64,000 nucleotides of DNA from Rhodococcus sp. X156 (lineage in GTDB: Bacteria > Actinomycetota > Actinomycetes > Mycobacteriales > Mycobacteriaceae), in assembly GCF_004006015.1 (NCBI RefSeq), contig NZ_CP034766.1, positions 2,451,001-2,515,000 on the forward strand, in the 5' to 3' direction. The notes beneath the pieces are model-generated. The model was not told where the DNA came from. It worked only from the letters and a program-made list of their open reading frames with translations, and made no database searches. Position numbers and translations under genes: made by a program. This document shows, one piece after another, positions 1 to 9,280 of the stretch. Every line of letters starts with the position of its first letter. Position 1 is the first letter of the stretch.

Positions 1-107
1 ACGACCCCACCGATCACCACCACCGCCACGAGAGCGAGCACCACGCCGGCGATGATCGTTGACCGCTTGCTGGTCACCGGGCGCTTGTTCATGCCTTGGC
101 TGCTCAC
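1..107 (-). CDS. Membrane-anchored protein N-terminus, probably DsbA-like thioredoxin-fold (partial)
   Basis: The gene runs off the left edge, so only about 35 codons are visible. The start is taken as GTG at 107, because GGAGG lies 5 nt upstream on the minus strand; an ATG at 92 has no comparable ribosome site. The visible peptide has a short basic stretch (NKRPVTSKR) followed by a hydrophobic run (IIAGVVLALVAVVVIGG), which is a single N-terminal membrane anchor. No catalytic domain is visible. The guess of a DsbA-family oxidoreductase rests only on the upstream MauE/DoxX gene on the same strand, because these two families often pair; it is inference. Any other anchored protein is possible. 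Confidence 0.5.
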   Translation of the reverse strand, partial: MSSQGMNKRPVTSKRSTIIAGVVLALVAVVVIGGV

Positions 108-249
108 GTGTTCCTCCGGGGCGGTTCGCCGGCGAGCCTGGTGCCGCAGACGTTGCACCCCAGGATGCCACTGCTGTCGCCGACGCCACACAGACACCGT
201 TGACATGTTGGCGCACAACAACACTCACGCCAGGTCGGGCCTGGTGACC

Positions 250-729
250 TCAGCGGGCGCGGGCCGGCGGCCAGGGTGAGCGCGAGCCGGCACCCAGCGC
301 CACCGGGCTCAGCGGGCGGTACACCAGCCACCCCGCCAGCACCATGAAGCCCAGGTCACGGACGATCTCCACGGCGTAGTCCCAGGGTCCGACGTCGCCC
401 ACCCCTCCCCCGCCGAAGCAACCGCAGTCGATGGACAGCCCACGAGCCCAGACCGAGGACACCCCGGCGATGAAGCCGACCAGCACCACCAGCGAGACCA
501 CCGCCACCGGTCGCACCCCCACGCCGCACAGCAGCAGCAGGCCGAGCCCGATCTCGACGAAGGGCAGCGCGTTGGCGAACGGGGTGACCATCGACTCCGG
601 CAGCAGCTGGTAGGCGCGCACGGCGACCACGGCCTGCAGGGGGTCGGCCGCCTTGATGGCGCCTGAGGCCAGCCACACGGCCGCCAGTCCGAGCCGGGCG
701 AGCAGGCTCACCCAGGGAGTGAGGAACAT
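250..729 (-). CDS. MauE/DoxX-family membrane protein
   Basis: A protein of about 159 residues with four hydrophobic segments. The first is LLARLGLAAVWLASGAIKA, and a central loop carries a CGCF motif (SIDCGCFGGGG). This matches MauE/DoxX-like proteins, which deliver reducing or oxidising equivalents across the membrane to periplasmic thiol enzymes. The frame extends upstream to 876, but the hydrophobic core begins just after ATG 729, and the upstream extension would cover most of the neighbouring promoter region. It lies 142 bp upstream of the partial membrane-anchored gene on the same strand, consistent with a small thiol-redox operon. Family assignment is good; the partner is inferred. Confidence 0.72.
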   Translation of the reverse strand: MFLTPWVSLLARLGLAAVWLASGAIKAADPLQAVVAVRAYQLLPESMVTPFANALPFVEIGLGLLLLCGVGVRPVAVVSLVVLVGFIAGVSSVWARGLSIDCGCFGGGGVGDVGPWDYAVEIVRDLGFMVLAGWLVYRPLSPVALGAGSRSPWPPARAR

Positions 730-755
730 CCCCGCAGAGTAGACGTTTCCCCCGG

Positions 756-774
756 TCAGGGTAGCCTCTCCTTC
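756..774. promoter_or_regulatory. Candidate IdeR/DtxR-like iron box
   Basis: The 19-mer at 756-774 matches the mycobacterial IdeR consensus TTAGGTTAGGCTAACCTAA at about 14 positions, with the left half (TCAGGGTAGCCT) much better than the right. It lies in the 73-bp gap between the divergent mauE-like and VIT-family genes, 29 bp before the VIT start. IdeR activating or repressing a metal-storage transporter would make sense, but the match is imperfect and GC-rich DNA yields chance hits. Confidence 0.3.
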
Positions 775-802
775 GTCCACAAAGGATCGTCTGGCCGGTA
801 TC

Positions 803-1588
803 GTGCACCTGGTGACCACCTCAGCCATCCCCGGGTTCCGGGGCCCGGCCGCCACCGGCGGATCTGTCGCCAGCACGGCCCAGGACGGCCCGGGCGAGAT
901 CGGTCACACCCACGCCGACGTGTCCGGCGGGTGGCTGCGCGCCGCGGTCTTCGGCGCGATGGACGGGTTGGTGACCAACATCTCCCTGGTCGCGGGCATC
1001 GGCGCTGCCGGGGCCGCGCCACGCACCATCGTGCTCACCGGGGTGGCCGGGCTGGTGGCGGGCGCGTTCTCCATGGCGCTGGGCGAGTACACCTCGGTGT
1101 CCACCCAGAACGAGCAGGTGGAGGCCGAGGCGCGGGTGGAGCGCCGCGAGCTGCGGGACAACCCCGCGGGCGAGGAGGCCGAGCTGGTCGCCATGTTCAC
1201 CGCGATGGGCATGAGCACCCCCACCGCCACCAGCGCGGCCCGGGAGGTGCACCACGACCCGGAGCGCGCGGTGCGCACGCACCTCACCCACGAGCTGGGC
1301 ATCGACCCCGAGGAGAAGCCCTCCCCGATGGTGGCGGCGCTGTCGTCGTTCCTGATGTTCGCCCTGGGCGCGATCGTGCCCCTGCTGCCCTACCTGCTGG
1401 GCTTCAGCTCGCTGCTGGCCGGGCTGGCCGTGGGCGCGCTGGGGCTGGTGCTGGCCGGAGCGGTCGCGGCCACGTTCACCGCGCAGAAGTGGTGGCGCGG
1501 CGCCGCCCGCCAGCTGGTGTTCGGCGTCGTGGCGGCGGGCGCCACCTACCTGGTGGGCACCCTCATCGGGGTGGGCCCGGTCGGCTGA
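803..1588 (+). CDS. VIT1/CCC1-family metal transporter
   Basis: A 261-residue protein of the vacuolar iron transporter/CCC1 family, which moves Fe2+ or Mn2+ out of the cytoplasm. The first membrane region holds the family signature around residues 51-70 (GAMDGLVTNISLVAGIG). It is followed by MALGEYTSVSTQNE, an acidic cytoplasmic metal-binding segment (VEAEARVERRELRDNPAGEE), and three C-terminal membrane segments ([51 protein letters not shown]). The start is GTG 803; an in-frame GTG at 812 is an alternative. The gene is divergent from mauE, and its 3' end overlaps the convergent MFS gene by 26 bp. A possible IdeR box precedes it. Confidence 0.85.
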   Translation: MHLVTTSAIPGFRGPAATGGSVASTAQDGPGEIGHTHADVSGGWLRAAVFGAMDGLVTNISLVAGIGAAGAAPRTIVLTGVAGLVAGAFSMALGEYTSVSTQNEQVEAEARVERRELRDNPAGEEAELVAMFTAMGMSTPTATSAAREVHHDPERAVRTHLTHELGIDPEEKPSPMVAALSSFLMFALGAIVPLLPYLLGFSSLLAGLAVGALGLVLAGAVAATFTAQKWWRGAARQLVFGVVAAGATYLVGTLIGVGPVG

Positions 1589-2875
1589 CCTGCCCCTTGC
1601 CCTGCCCCTTGCCCTGACCCTTGCCCTCACCCGGAGCCGCTGCCCGGCCGGGCAGCGTCTCCGGGGCCCGTGCCCACACCAGTGCGGCCACCAGGGCGAT
1701 GGCCCCGGTCACCCCGAAGGCCGCCGAGTAGGACACGTGCTCGGCCAGCAGGCCCGCCCCCACCGGGCCGGCGATGGCGCCCACGTCCGAGGCCATCTGG
1801 AAGCCGGCGAACACCGGCCCGCCCTTGCTCTCCGAGCCCACCACGTCGGCCACCGCGGCCTGCTGCGGCGGGTTCATCAGCCCCGACCCGACGCCCGCCA
1901 GCGCCGTGGCCACCAGGAAGGACACCGGCCCGCCGGTGAAGCCGAGCCAGATGGTGGCGCTGCCGGTGATCACCAGCCCGGTCAGGGTCAACCCGCGCCG
2001 CCCCCACACGTCCGACATGCGGCCGGCGGGCAGCAGCACCGCGGCGTTGCCCACGGCGAACACCGACAGCGCCACTCCGGACAGCGTGGCGCCCTGGTCC
2101 AGCGCCTCGGTGACGAACAGCGGGATCAGCGCCACCCGCACGCCGATCACGCCCCAGCCGTTGGCGAAGCTCGACGCCAGCGACGCCCGGTAGGCGCCGT
2201 TGCCGAGCGCCGCGCGCAGGGTCATCACCGGCCGGTTGTCGGTGCTGTCGCGGGGGGTGAGCGTGGACCCTCGCAGCTGGGTGTACACCACGGCGGCGGC
2301 CACCAGCAGGGAGACCATGTAGATCACGAACGGCACCCGCAGGCCGAAGCGCAGCAGCGCCCCGCCCACCAGCGGCCCGCCGATGCTGCCCAGCAGGAAG
2401 CTGGTGGCGTAGAGCCCGGTGACCCGGCCACGCACCTCCGGCGGGGAGATCCGCACCAGCAGGCCCACCGCGGACACGGTGAACATGGTCGAGCCGATGC
2501 CCCCGAGCCCGCGGAAGACCAGCAGCTGCCAGTAGGTCTGGGCGATGGCGCAGGCACCGGTGGACAGCGCCACGATGAGCAGGCCGGTGAGGTAGACCGG
2601 CTGCTCCCCCAGCCGCTGCACCAGCCGGCCGCTGGCGGGGGCGAACACCAGCCGCATGAACGCGAACGCGCTGATCACCACCGACGCCGCGGTGACCCCC
2701 ACGTCGAAGGAGCGGGCGAACTCCGGCAGCGCGGGGGCCACCAGTCCGAAGCCCACGGCGATGACGAAGGCCGCGGCGACCAGCACCCAGATCTCCCGCG
2801 GCAGCGGTGCGCGCGCAGAGCTCCGGGCGCTCGAGGTGGTGTCAGGGTGGTCGGCGGGATCGGGGAGCGGGTCGC

Positions 2876-2879
<4 letters not shown>
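1563..2879 (-). CDS. MFS transporter
   Basis: A 438-residue major facilitator with 12 predicted membrane segments and the typical loop motif [16 protein letters not shown] between segments 2 and 3, repeated as [16 protein letters not shown] in the second half. This fits a drug or metabolite exporter of the DHA1 type; the substrate is unknown. The start is TTG 2879, whose TTGA overlaps the stop of pgm upstream, with GAGG 8 nt before it, so translation is coupled to phosphoglucomutase. The C-terminus ends in three GKGQ-type tetrapeptide repeats encoded by a 12-bp tandem repeat, which also runs up to the stop of the convergent VIT gene. Confidence 0.82.
1591..1626. repeat. 12-bp tandem repeat, three copies
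   Basis: The unit tgccccttgccc occurs at 1591-1602 and 1603-1614, with a one-base variant at 1615-1626. It encodes the GKGQ repeats at the C-terminus of the MFS protein and sits next to the VIT stop codon. Copy-number slippage would change the MFS tail by four residues at a time without breaking the frame. Confidence 0.85.
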
Positions 2880-4504
<1,625 letters not shown>

Positions 4505-4767
4505 GGGTACTCCTCGGGTCTCACGGGTTCGGAGGTCACAGGTCGGGGTGGGGCGCTGCGGGGCAGGCGCACCGGGGTCAGCGCTTCAGGTCACCACGGG
4601 CAGGCCCGCGTGCCGTCCATCCTCTCCCCCTCCCCCGACGGGCGCACACCCCGCCCGGTCGCAGTGGCCGCCAACGACGGCCGGGCAGGCAGCGCAGCCG
4701 GCAGCACGCCGGCTTGGCAGCGGTTGCAGACCACCGTGGCGGTGGTGGGGGCGTCTGCAAGTACGCC
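4505..4767. other. Intergenic region between crcB and pgm with hairpins
   Basis: There is no convincing gene in these 263 bp. They contain a 7-bp stem with a 5-nt loop at 4696-4714 (AGCCGGC/GCCGGCT). At 4722-4760 there is an imperfect hairpin in which ttgcagac pairs with gtctgcaa; the right arm is part of a repeated element (see 4752). Both lie just downstream of crcB on its strand and may act in transcription termination, although no T tract is present. Confidence 0.4.
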
Positions 4768-4768
4768 C
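4752..4768. repeat. Copy of dispersed cgtctgcaagtac element
   Basis: cgtctgcaagtacgccc sits at the 3' end of the first crcB gene. The same sequence forms both arms of the palindrome at 18536-18589, and its 13-base core recurs at 54925-54937. Three copies of a 13-16 base word in 64 kb is far above chance. Confidence 0.75.
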
Positions 4769-5124
4769 TAGTCGTGCACCCACTCGTAGCCGGCCAGGGC
4801 CAGCAGCAGACCCACCACCACGCTCACCGCGACGTAGATGAGCGCGGTGCCCTGGTCGCCCTTCTCGTTCAGGCTGACCGCCTCGTGGCTGAACGTGGAG
4901 TACGTCGTGTACGCCCCGCAGAAGCCGGTGCCGACCAGGGCGAACCACTCCGCCGACAGGTCTGCCCCGGTGAACATGCCCAGCAGGAAGCAGCCGGTCA
5001 TGTTCACCACGAACGTGCCCGCCGGGAACGCGGTGCTGCCGGCCCACGGCTTGGTCCACCTGCCCACGAGGTACCGGGTGGGCGCCCCGATCGCGCCACC
5101 GATGGCCACCAGCAGCCACACCAT
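4768..5124 (-). CDS. crcB: Fluoride ion channel CrcB/Fluc (copy 1)
   Basis: A protein of about 118 residues with four membrane segments, the size of one Fluc subunit. The family marks are GAPTRYLVGRW in the first helix, GTFVVNMTGCFLLG with the conserved Asn, and GTGFCGAYTTYSTFSHE with the phenylalanine/threonine/serine pore segment. Fluc channels export fluoride as dual-topology dimers. ATG 5124 overlaps the stop of the upstream crcB by one base (TGATG); a GTG at 5127 would give a GTGA overlap. Adjacent unequal copies like these often form a heterodimer. An element of the dispersed repeat overlaps its stop codon. Confidence 0.92.
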   Translation of the reverse strand: MVWLLVAIGGAIGAPTRYLVGRWTKPWAGSTAFPAGTFVVNMTGCFLLGMFTGADLSAEWFALVGTGFCGAYTTYSTFSHEAVSLNEKGDQGTALIYVAVSVVVGLLLALAGYEWVHD

Positions 5125-5555
5125 CACCGGGCTCCGATCGATCGGGTGAGCTGCACGCCCAGCCAGGCGGCCGCCAGTGCTCCCACCAGGGTCACCACCG
5201 CATAGATGGTGGCCACCCCGCTGCTGTCTCGCGTCACCGCATCAACGGCATAGGTGGAAAAGGTGGTGAACCCACCCATCAGCCCCGTTCCGAGAAAGGG
5301 ATACAACAATGGGTGACCGCTGCGCTTCTCGGTCACCGCCACCACGATCACCCCGAGCAGGAATGACCCGAGCACGTTCTCCACCAGCGTCGACCAGGGA
5401 AATCCCCCGGGATCGGTGGTCCACCCGCGGTCCAGCCCGTGTCGGGCCAGCGCCCCGAGCGCGCCCCCCAGCGCGATGGCCACCAGCACGTGGAGCGTCT
5501 TCTGCCGCGTGCGATTTGGGGGATGAAGGTCCTCGTCGGTGTGCTTGCCCGCCAT
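5124..5555 (-). CDS. crcB: Fluoride ion channel CrcB/Fluc (copy 2)
   Basis: A 143-residue Fluc paralogue with a longer polar N-terminus (about 22 residues, rich in His, Asp and Arg). The core has GGALGALARHGL, WSTLVENVLGSFLLG and GTGLMGGFTTFSTYAVD, all typical of the family. It is the first gene of a two-gene unit with the other crcB, joined by TGATG. The start is ATG 5555. No fluoride riboswitch could be recognised in the 131 bp upstream. The pair probably gives one heterodimeric fluoride exporter. Confidence 0.92.
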   Translation of the reverse strand: MAGKHTDEDLHPPNRTRQKTLHVLVAIALGGALGALARHGLDRGWTTDPGGFPWSTLVENVLGSFLLGVIVVAVTEKRSGHPLLYPFLGTGLMGGFTTFSTYAVDAVTRDSSGVATIYAVVTLVGALAAAWLGVQLTRSIGAR

Positions 5556-5686
5556 GGCACGACCCCAATCTTTGCGACTCTGAGCCCATCTTCCTTGGGC
5601 TGGACCCTTGCCCCGGCACTACCTGCACGGGCAACCTAGGACCTCAGCCGAAGCAACGACGCTCCGCGCTGAGTGAGGAGCTAGCT

Positions 5687-7372
5687 ATGGTGCACGACAC
5701 CACCACGGTAGGCGCGATCTTGCCCCCCGGCATCCCTGCTGACCTGCAGTTCCCGCTCACCGACGTGGGTGCGGTGCTGCGTGGTTCCGCCATTCGCTTC
5801 GCCGACCGGACTGCCTTTCACCACGACGGTGCTGAGCTGACCTACACCCAGCTGCTGGAGCGCGCCGCCCAGGTGGCCAACGGGCTACGGGCCCAGGGCG
5901 TGCAACCCGGCGACGTGGTGGCCGTGCACATGCCCAACTGCCTGGACTACCCGCCGATCTACTTCGGCATCCTGCTGGCCGGTGCGGTGTTCACCCCGGC
6001 CAACCCGCTGCTGCCGCCCGGCGACCTCGCCTTCCAGCTGTCCGACAGCGGTGCCGTCGCGGTGGTCACCTGGAGCATCGCCGCTCCGGCGATCGGGGCC
6101 ATCCGCGACCAGATCCCCGCCCGCACCATCATCACCGTGGACGCCGAGCTGCCCGACGCGGTGCCGCTGGAGCAGCTGCTGGCGGGCCAGTCCACCACGC
6201 CGCCGGAGCTGGACGTCGACCCCGCCACCGCGCTGGCGCACCTGGCCTACACCGGCGGCACCACCGGACGCTCCAAGGGCGTGGAGCTGACCCACCGGCA
6301 CGTGGTGACCAACGCACTGCAGGCGGCGTGCTGGGGCAGCGGCTCGGTGCCGGTGCTCACCGACGACGGTGACCTGCTGCTGGACCAGGTCGGCTCCGAG
6401 CAGGAGTGGCCCACCCGCCACGGCACCGCCATCACCGTGAACCTCACCCCGTGGTTCCACGCCATGGGCGTCATCGGCTACCTCAGCGTGCCGCTGCTGA
6501 CGGGCAGCACGGTGGTGATCCACCAGCGCTTCGACCCCGGGCACTTCCTGGCCGACCTGGAGAAGTTCCGGGCCACCATGATCGGCGGCGCACCCCCGGT
6601 GTTCGTGGCGCTGCTGCGTCACCCGGACTTCCTCACCCGCGACCTGTCGGCGGTCAAGGGCATCACCTCCGGTGCTGCACCGCTGCCGGTGTCGGTGCTG
6701 GAGGCGCTCAAGCAGCGCTTCCCCGACGCGGTGGTCACCGAGGCCTACGGGCTCACCGAGGTGACGATGATGGCCACCAGCAACCCGTCGTGGCGCTCGG
6801 GCACCCGCAAGGTGGGCACCGTGGGGGTGCCGGTGTTCCAGACCCAGGTGCGCCTGGTGGACGTGGACGGCTCGGACGTCGCCGACGGCGAGAGCGGCGA
6901 GGTGTGCATCCGCGGCCCGCAGGTGATGCAGGGCTACCACCACCGCCCGGAGGCCACCGAGGAGGTGCTGGCCGACGGCTGGCTGCGCACCGGCGACGTC
7001 GGCACCCTCGACGAGCAGGGCTACCTGTCCATCGTCGACCGCGCCAAGGACATGCTGCTCTACAAGGGCTACAACGTGTTCCCGCGCGAGCTGGAGGAGA
7101 TCCTGCACGCCCACCCTGCGGTGGCCGGGGCCGCGGTGGTCGGCCGGCCCGACCAGGAGGCCGGCGAGCTGCCGGTGGCCTTCGTGGTGCTGGTGGAGGG
7201 CTCCGACGTCACCGCCGAGGCGTTGCAGGAGCACGTGAACGCGCTGGTGGTGCCGTACAAGAAGCTGCGCGAGGTGCACCTGGTGGACGCCATCCCGGTG
7301 TCGGCGGCAGGCAAGGTGCTGCGCCGGGAGCTGCGGGCGGGGCTGATCGCCGAGACGGGCATCGTCGAGTGA
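5687..7372 (+). CDS. AMP-dependent acyl-CoA synthetase (fatty-acid/aryl-CoA ligase)
   Basis: A 561-residue adenylate-forming enzyme that activates a carboxylic acid with ATP and loads it on coenzyme A. The P-loop-like motif is YTGGTTGRSKGVELTH (about residues 187-202), followed by YGLTEVTMM, the hinge GDVGTLDEQGYLSIVDRAKD with YKGYNVFPRELEE, and the catalytic-lysine region VSAAGKVLRRELR at the C-terminus. ATG 5687 has GAGGAG 6 nt upstream; the longer upstream frame is antisense to crcB and is not used. The crotonase-fold gene follows with a GTGA overlap, so the two act together. The chain length of the substrate cannot be read from the sequence. Confidence 0.9.
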   Translation: MVHDTTTVGAILPPGIPADLQFPLTDVGAVLRGSAIRFADRTAFHHDGAELTYTQLLERAAQVANGLRAQGVQPGDVVAVHMPNCLDYPPIYFGILLAGAVFTPANPLLPPGDLAFQLSDSGAVAVVTWSIAAPAIGAIRDQIPARTIITVDAELPDAVPLEQLLAGQSTTPPELDVDPATALAHLAYTGGTTGRSKGVELTHRHVVTNALQAACWGSGSVPVLTDDGDLLLDQVGSEQEWPTRHGTAITVNLTPWFHAMGVIGYLSVPLLTGSTVVIHQRFDPGHFLADLEKFRATMIGGAPPVFVALLRHPDFLTRDLSAVKGITSGAAPLPVSVLEALKQRFPDAVVTEAYGLTEVTMMATSNPSWRSGTRKVGTVGVPVFQTQVRLVDVDGSDVADGESGEVCIRGPQVMQGYHHRPEATEEVLADGWLRTGDVGTLDEQGYLSIVDRAKDMLLYKGYNVFPRELEEILHAHPAVAGAAVVGRPDQEAGELPVAFVVLVEGSDVTAEALQEHVNALVVPYKKLREVHLVDAIPVSAAGKVLRRELRAGLIAETGIVE

Positions 7373-8130
7373 GCGTGCTGGTCAAGCTGGACGGCCCCAC
7401 CACTCGCATCACCCTGGACCGCCCGCAGCGGCGCAACGCCCTGGCCGAGGACGTGCTGCGCGAGCTGCTCGCCGCGCTGGAGGAGACCGCCGCCACCCCG
7501 GCCACCGGCATCGTGCTGGCGGCGGAGGGTCCGGTGTTCTCCGCCGGGCACGACTTCAGCGACGTGCACGGCCGCGACCACGCCGGGGTGCGGGAGCTGT
7601 TGCAGCTGTGCACGGCGGTGATGGGAGCCATCGGCAGCGCACCGCAGGTGGTGATCGCCCGGGTGCAGGGACTGGCCACCGCGGCGGGCTGCCAGCTGGT
7701 GGCCAGCTGCGACCTGGCGGTGGCCGCGGAGTCGGCGGGCTTCGCGCTGCCGGGCGGACAGGCCGGGTGGTTCTGCCACACCCCCGCGGTGCCGGTGGCC
7801 CGCTCCATCAGCCGCAAGCACCTGATGGAGCTGGCCCTCACCGGCGACGTCATCGACGCCACCACCGCCGCACAGTGGGGCCTGGTCAACTACGCGGTGC
7901 CCGACGCCGAGCTGGACGCCGCGGTGGACGCGCTGCTGGCCCGGGCCACCCGGGGCAGCAGGGCGTCCAAGGCGCTGGGCAAGCAGACCCTGCGCGCCCA
8001 GCTGGACCGGCCCACCGACGACGCCTACGCCCTGGCCATCGAGGTGATGGCCGCGGCCTCGCAGACCCCGGACGCGGTGGAGGGCCGGGCGGCGTTCCTG
8101 GAGAAGCGCCGGCCCACCTGGCAGGGCTAG
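7369..8130 (+). CDS. Enoyl-CoA hydratase/isomerase-fold protein, ECHDC3-like, lacking both catalytic Glu
   Basis: A 253-residue crotonase-superfamily protein. The oxyanion-hole segments are present (FSAGHDFSD near residue 58; GLATAAG at 101-107). The two glutamates that hydrate enoyl-CoA in classical crotonase are absent: the first position is Gln109 (GCQLVASCD) and the second Gly129 (LPGGQAGWFC). The same changes and the GWFC/GLFC motif are typical of the ECHDC3-like group, whose reaction is not settled. It starts at GTG 7369 inside the stop of the acyl-CoA ligase (GTGA), so an acyl-CoA substrate made by the ligase is likely. Its stop lies 1 bp from the stop of the convergent alcohol dehydrogenase. 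Confidence 0.85.
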   Translation: MSVLVKLDGPTTRITLDRPQRRNALAEDVLRELLAALEETAATPATGIVLAAEGPVFSAGHDFSDVHGRDHAGVRELLQLCTAVMGAIGSAPQVVIARVQGLATAAGCQLVASCDLAVAAESAGFALPGGQAGWFCHTPAVPVARSISRKHLMELALTGDVIDATTAAQWGLVNYAVPDAELDAAVDALLARATRGSRASKALGKQTLRAQLDRPTDDAYALAIEVMAAASQTPDAVEGRAAFLEKRRPTWQG

Positions 8131-8131
8131 C

Positions 8132-9181
8132 TCAGCCCGCCGCGATGGTGGCGGTGTCGATGACGAACCGGTAGCGCACGTCGGAGTCCACGACGCGGTC
8201 GTAGGCCTCGTCCACCTGGTCGGCGCTGATCGTCTCGATGACGGCGCCGATTCCGTGCTCGGCGCAGAAGTCGAGCATCTCCTGCGTCTGCGGGATGCCA
8301 CCGATGTTCGACCCGGCCAGGGTGCGGCCCTCGCCGACCAGTCCGCCGGGTGTCACCTGGTAAGGGTTGGAGGGCAGACCCACGTTCACCAGCGCACCCA
8401 GCGGGCGCAGCAGCGCCACGTAGCGGTCCATCTCCAGGTCGGCGCTGACGGTGTTGATGATCAGGTCGAAGCTGTTGCGCAGGCTCTTCAGCGTGTCGGC
8501 GTCGGAGGTGGCGTAGTAGTGGTCGGCGCCCAGCTCCGCGCCCTGCTCCTGCTTGGCCATCGTGCGGGAGAGCACGGAGACCTCGGCGCCGAGCTTGTCG
8601 GCGATCTGCACAGCCATGTGGCCCAGCCCGCCCATGCCGATGACGGCGACCTTCTTGCCCGGCCCCGCTCCCCAGCGCTTGAGCGGGCTGTAGGTGGTGA
8701 TGCCGGCGCACAGCAGCGGCGCGGCCACGTCGAGACCGAGGCCGTCCGGGATGCGCAGCACGAACCGGTCGGAGACCACGACCTCCTGGCTGTAGCCGCC
8801 CAGGGTGGGCTCGCCGTCGTAGCCGAGGCCGTTGTAGGTCATCACCGCACCCTTGTCGCAGTACTGCTCCTCGCCGCTGCGGCAGAAGTCGCACTCCCCG
8901 CAGGAGTCCACCATGCAGCCCACCCCGACACGGTCACCCACCTGGTAGGAGGTCACGCCGGAGCCCACCTCGGACACCACGCCCGCGATCTCGTGGCCGG
9001 GAACCATCGGGAAGATCGCCGTGCCCCACTCCTCGCGCACCTGGTGGATGTCGCTGTGGCAGATGCCGGCGAACTTGACGTCGATGCGGACGTCCTCGTC
9101 CCGCAGCGCGCGGCGCTCGATGGTGGTCGGCTTGAGCGGCGCTCCGGCCGAGTCGGCAGCGAGGGCGGCGGTGCTCGTCAT
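8132..9181 (-). CDS. Zinc-dependent NAD(P) alcohol dehydrogenase, cinnamyl-alcohol/YahK type
   Basis: A 349-residue medium-chain dehydrogenase interconverting aldehydes and alcohols. Catalytic zinc ligands are in GICHSDIH and GHEIAGVV; the structural zinc is bound by the four cysteines of CGECDFCRSGEEQYC. The nucleotide-binding loop is GMGGLGHMAVQ. Overall layout resembles the YahK/AdhC NADPH-dependent aldehyde reductases. ATG 9181 has AGGAG 5 nt upstream; the longer frame is not used. It stands alone and converges with the crotonase-fold gene. Two inverted repeats in its upstream region (9206-9248) could be operators. Confidence 0.92.
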   Translation of the reverse strand: MTSTAALAADSAGAPLKPTTIERRALRDEDVRIDVKFAGICHSDIHQVREEWGTAIFPMVPGHEIAGVVSEVGSGVTSYQVGDRVGVGCMVDSCGECDFCRSGEEQYCDKGAVMTYNGLGYDGEPTLGGYSQEVVVSDRFVLRIPDGLGLDVAAPLLCAGITTYSPLKRWGAGPGKKVAVIGMGGLGHMAVQIADKLGAEVSVLSRTMAKQEQGAELGADHYYATSDADTLKSLRNSFDLIINTVSADLEMDRYVALLRPLGALVNVGLPSNPYQVTPGGLVGEGRTLAGSNIGGIPQTQEMLDFCAEHGIGAVIETISADQVDEAYDRVVDSDVRYRFVIDTATIAAG

Positions 9182-9205
9182 AGTTCTCCTGTGCGTAGGC
9201 GGTGT

Positions 9206-9248
9206 TACTCCCGAGTACAGGTCGCCAGAGCCGCGGGCTATTCCGCGG
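9206..9248. promoter_or_regulatory. Two inverted repeats upstream of the alcohol dehydrogenase
   Basis: TACTC-cc-GAGTA at 9206-9217 and CCGCGG-N6-CCGCGG at 9231-9248 lie 25-67 bp before the dehydrogenase ATG on its coding side. They are in the right place for repressor or activator binding, but no regulator is adjacent and no clear -35/-10 pair is visible. Confidence 0.3.
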
Positions 9249-9280
9249 ATCACACGACGTGCGTCACAGCGCCTGCGCCG

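Noticed and set aside
4505-4767. tRNA gene in the crcB-pgm gap
   Set aside because: No cloverleaf arms or T-loop consensus could be found; the stems are simple hairpins.
5556-5686. Fluoride riboswitch before the crcB pair
   Set aside because: I looked for the conserved fluoride-riboswitch core on the minus strand and did not find it; only an unrelated gatgggctc segment is present.
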